Source: Podila epigama (taxonomy: Eukaryota > Mortierellomycota > Mortierellomycetes > Mortierellales > Mortierellaceae). Taken from it: DNA of 10,508 nt. Below are positions 7,494 through 10,508 of the stretch, in pieces. The stretch is from positions 1 through 10,508 of the forward strand of contig JAAAVE010000651.1 in assembly GCA_015679605.1 (NCBI GenBank). The letters are read 5' to 3'. Position 1 is the first letter of the stretch, and each line of letters opens with the position of its first letter. The notes under the pieces are model-generated. The model was not told the origin of the DNA. It made no database searches and saw only the letters and a program-made list of their open reading frames with translations. The translations under genes were made by a program, and so were the position numbers.

Positions 7494-10413
7494 TTAGGCA
7501 GCTGCAGAGGCAACCTTCTGTGCCGCTAATGTGATCTTATCGCCAAGGCTGAGCGCAATACCCTGGGTCTTGCTGCGGATACGCACATGTCCCGTAATAG
7601 GTCCATCGCCTTGCCGCTCAATGCTCAAGTTGGCCAATGCATCCTCCCCAAACACAGACCGTGCGTACATGTTTGCTGACAAGAAACCGCACTCGCCCGA
7701 CAATGCCGCCTCAGGTGTCAGACACGACATGTTGGTCGACTTCATAATATGCTTGAGATACTCTTGCAAGTCACTGAATTTGTAAAGATGTGTAGAATAA
7801 GAATAAATATACAACGGCATTCAACTGTTAGTTCAACTCGCACACACAATTACATTCCTTTGACACAACAAAAGACGAAATTGGATGAAGGATAATGAAA
7901 AAAAAAAACAACTTACGTGATAGAAGTGTTGACGTTCACCTTGTTCTCCCATTCAAACTCGAGCCACATACTGCGGAACTGTGTCTCTGTGCAGTAGGCT
8001 GGGTTGATATAGTCCATGATATCAATATGAATGTCGTTCAGAACAACACATTGTGAATCACCCGTCGTGGGACCGTCATACACAATGTTGCCAAAGATCA
8101 CTCCCGTCTCTGTCGACGACACCTTGATGTTGGCCTTGATCGAATGGAACGAATGAGGTGCGATCGTGTGCTGGCCAGGGCGCTCCACCAACTTCAAGTC
8201 GCCCAACGTCGCAAACTCAATAGCAAGGTTCTGCAGGGTATCAGCCGTTTGGTTCACAATCAACACATCGAGCATAATGTCAAACTGGTGCACATTCACA
8301 TAGGCCTCAGCATACACAGGGTCCGAAAAGCCTGTCAGCTGTACCACACGGCTCAGCTTGGACATCAGGTCATCTTTGGAATCGCCCGCTCCTGTTGCAC
8401 GTGTCAAGTCCAATTCGTACTCATCCTTCTCATCACCATGCTTCGCCTTGGAGAACTGGCGGAAAGTAATCAAGTCGTCCGCCTGGACCTGTGTGTTCTT
8501 GTTGTCCTTGGCCTTCTTCTCTGCCTGTCGCTTCTCCTCCGCTTGAACCATCTTTCCAAAGACAGCCTTGGTATCCTGCAAGAACACTTGCTTCATCACT
8601 GGATCTTCACCAAACTTCTCCAGCACGTGGAGGCACGACATAATACGGTCGTACGAGTCCTCGTCAATAGGCGAGCTGGCAAACTGCGACTGACCTGCAC
8701 GGATGATCGAAGTCATGATCAACATGGCCTCGGCACGGAGAGAGTTGAGGCGACGCTGGTCATGACTCACATCCGAAAAGCGGAGAACAAGCTTGGTCAG
8801 AGTCGATGCCAACGCAGTACCAAGGTAAAAGTCACCACCCAAGAGCAAAGCGCGCAACTGGGGCTTGGCTGCTGCCTTCACTGCATCCAACTTGGACTGG
8901 GCCGTCACTGAGGACGCAAATGCAGATTCTGTGGCATAGGTACCGTCCGCCAAAACACGCTTAACAGGTGCAGCAACCGACTTTGTTTCTGGTACCTTTT
9001 CTTCATTGTCCTCGTTCTGAGCCTCTGCCAACAGGCGCTGCTCAGAAGCCAAAATGGGGATCTCGCCTAATCCTGCGCGGATATGCTTCCATGCTTCCTC
9101 AATATCCTGAGCCTCCAGACAGTACTCTCCAACAATCCAAAGTGCGCCACGGAAAACCTTGGCAGCCTTCATCTCGGGGAAAGTCTCCATAAGACGTTCC
9201 AAAATCGAGGATCGAAGGTTAGGGAACTTTTCAACCACCTCGCTAAAAACGATGTAACAGATACAGGAAGACCATGTGAAATAGTTAGTATATCAAATTG
9301 ACGTATATGTTAGCAGAAGGACAGATAACCAAACAGGAGAAGGTATCAAAAAAAAAGCCAACCGTACCGAACAAAGGCAATGACATCCACTGCCGAGGGG
9401 TTGTTAGAGTCTCCAAGGAACTCCATGAGGACATGAACGACATTGGCAGCGACCTCTGAGAACTTGATGGCGCATGAGTGAATAGACTGGATAAGCAGTT
9501 GGCGGTACTCCATGTTGAGATCATAATCCTGATCCAACGTCTTGGACAGTTCCTTCTTCAGGAATCCAACAACTTCATCCACATTACGGCTCGAAACCAT
9601 GTCCAATGCAATTCCAATGGCCTTTCGGCGGACAGCAATGTCAGGGCTAGAGAGAACGCGGAGAATCTCCATGACAAGGTCGTCCAGGACCTTCTCGTGC
9701 TTCTCACGCAGCTCCTGGAATCGTCCAAGAACAATAAACTTGACATTGTTGTCAGCCTCCTTGACAATCAGCTCGATGTAGCACGAGGCAGCAGCCTTGA
9801 CAGCGGCAGGGTTGGAGGTCAAAGCAATCAAGGTAGTCGCAGCCTCGTACTTGACCGAATGCGACTGAGCGTTCAACAGCTCAAAGATGCAGCGAATGTA
9901 CTTGCCCTTTTTTTTACAATTCATGTTACAAAGAAAAGCAATAAATGTGTGAGGAAACGAACAAAAACAACTCAGTTGCTGAAATCTTTTGATACCTCCT
10001 CATGTCACAAGTCTCACCTTGTTGGCTGCGTTGTTCTTGCAATCCTTGCGAATAAGATCGACGACAGCCATCTGGAGGAGCTCATCAAAGTTGGGCACCT
10101 GGTTGATAACCGAGTCGAGATATTCCACAGCCAATTCTGGAGCAGAGTTGCACAGCATGACAAAAGCATTGCGTTTACAACCCTGATCCGCTTCCTATGT
10201 GATGGACCACGACCAAGCAAAAGGAGATGATGAGTATCCAGGATATATCTCAATACGGCGTGTTCGGGTATTGGATTTCAACATAGCATTACATACCTGG
10301 AGCAGCAAGGCATGGATCAACTCGGGAGCATCGGGGACGAGATAGTCAAAGTGCTTGTAGACAGTGTAGATGGCGAAAATGGCGTTCTTTCTCACATACG
10401 AATGGCGATGTTC
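7494..10413 (-). CDS. SEC26: Coatomer subunit beta (COPI coat), 3' part of the gene
   Basis: Coding exons on the minus strand are 10297-10413, 10018-10194, 9368-9906, 7917-9242 and 7494-7773, with all phases matching. They give 812 residues plus stop; about 150 N-terminal residues lie beyond the right edge, consistent with the family's roughly 950. Beta-COP is part of the adaptor-like half of the COPI coat that buds vesicles for Golgi-to-ER and intra-Golgi transport. The first exon here carries [16 protein letters not shown] and VPDAPELIH from the adaptin-like helical solenoid. The solenoid continues through [22 protein letters not shown] and [12 protein letters not shown] (fragment residues 308-319). 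A basic/charged linker lies at about 513-527, then the C-terminal domain ([16 protein letters not shown], 578-593; IFGNIVYD, 660-667). The appendage platform domain ends with [14 protein letters not shown] and [14 protein letters not shown]1 is the animal name. I see no break or frameshift. Confidence 0.96.
7774..7916 (-). other. SEC26 last intron
   Basis: 143 bp, donor GTAAGT, acceptor AATTCAG, CTAAC branch site at 7831-7827. It splits a Thr codon (AC|T) between VNVNTSI and DLQEYL, within the appendage platform domain. Confidence 0.85.
9243..9367 (-). other. SEC26 intron with a perfect TACTAAC branch site
   Basis: 125 bp, donor GTACGG, acceptor TTTTTAG. TACTAAC lies at 9290-9284, 41 bp before the acceptor. 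It splits an Arg codon (CG|C) in the FVREVVEKF segment. Confidence 0.85.
9907..10017 (-). other. SEC26 intron
   Basis: 111 bp, donor GTGAGA, phase 0. The acceptor is the AG that ends an eight-A run (AAAAAAAAG|GGCAAG), which is unusual because it lacks a pyrimidine tract. The reading frame and homology across NNAANK-GKYIRC fix it, though the exact AG could shift by a few bases. Confidence 0.75.
10195..10296 (-). other. SEC26 intron
   Basis: 102 bp, donor GTATGT, acceptor CACATAG, phase 0. It joins LIHALLLQ to [11 protein letters not shown], matching the family's conserved CKRNAF block. Confidence 0.85.
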
Positions 10414-10508
10414 CTATTTCAACAATGAGTAACCGAAAAGTGTGAAAAAGTCGAAATTAGATTCACGCGTCAAAATGAAAGCATCAGTCCATCAGTTGCC
10501 TTTTTTTT
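10414..10508 (-). other. SEC26 intron running off the window
   Basis: The acceptor TTGAAATAG lies just before the [10 protein letters not shown] exon. The remaining 90 or so bases carry no coding similarity to beta-COP and no GT donor that fits, so the upstream exon lies past the right edge. Confidence 0.75.

Noticed and set aside
8144-8911. 255-codon open frame on the plus strand
   Set aside because: It lies wholly antisense within the largest SEC26 exon. Its composition (Leu/His/Gln/Arg-rich) is what the complement of codon-biased coding DNA gives, and it has no family resemblance.
9478-10230. 250-codon open frame on the plus strand
   Set aside because: It is antisense to two SEC26 exons and the intron between them. 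The sense strand is a strongly conserved beta-COP sequence, so this is a shadow.
1-10508. Search for transposons, CRISPR arrays, long terminal repeats, viral genes and secondary-metabolite genes
   Set aside because: No transposase, reverse transcriptase, long direct or inverted repeats, or biosynthetic domains were seen on either strand.

Overview
The window looks like nuclear DNA from a filamentous or early-diverging fungus. The genes are split by short spliceosomal introns (mostly about 100-140 bp) with GT..AG ends and CTAAC-type branch sites. Intergenic DNA is modest in size and full of homopolymers and microsatellites, and two genes encode conserved eukaryotic proteins. The protein sequences and the intron density would suit Mucoromycota (a Mortierella-like or Mucor-like fungus), but that placement is inference and needs a database search.

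Layout from left to right. 1-1434 is non-coding and holds five different short tandem repeats and a pyrimidine-rich leader. 1435-4256 (+) is a two-exon gene for a 904-residue protein I do not recognise. It has long Ser/Thr/Pro-rich flanks, one hydrophobic hairpin, a Gln-rich tail and several basic-directed kinase motifs. 4257-4691 is a short intergenic stretch. 4692-6568 (+) is a six-exon MAF1 gene, the repressor of RNA polymerase III; I rebuilt its exons and reading phases by hand to a 242-residue protein. 6569-7493 is the region between two converging genes. 7494 to beyond 10508 (-) is SEC26/COPB1, the beta subunit of the COPI vesicle coat. Its last five coding exons (812 residues plus stop) are here, and its N-terminal part, about 150 residues, lies beyond the right edge.

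The genes do not form an evident pathway. MAF1 acts on nuclear Pol III transcription and SEC26 on Golgi-to-ER vesicle traffic; the unknown gene encodes a probable membrane protein. I found no transposon, CRISPR array, tRNA, rRNA or viral gene, and no convincing new multi-gene system. The most promising unknown is the hairpin membrane protein at 1435-4256. Second is the unusually long, repeat-bearing second intron of MAF1.
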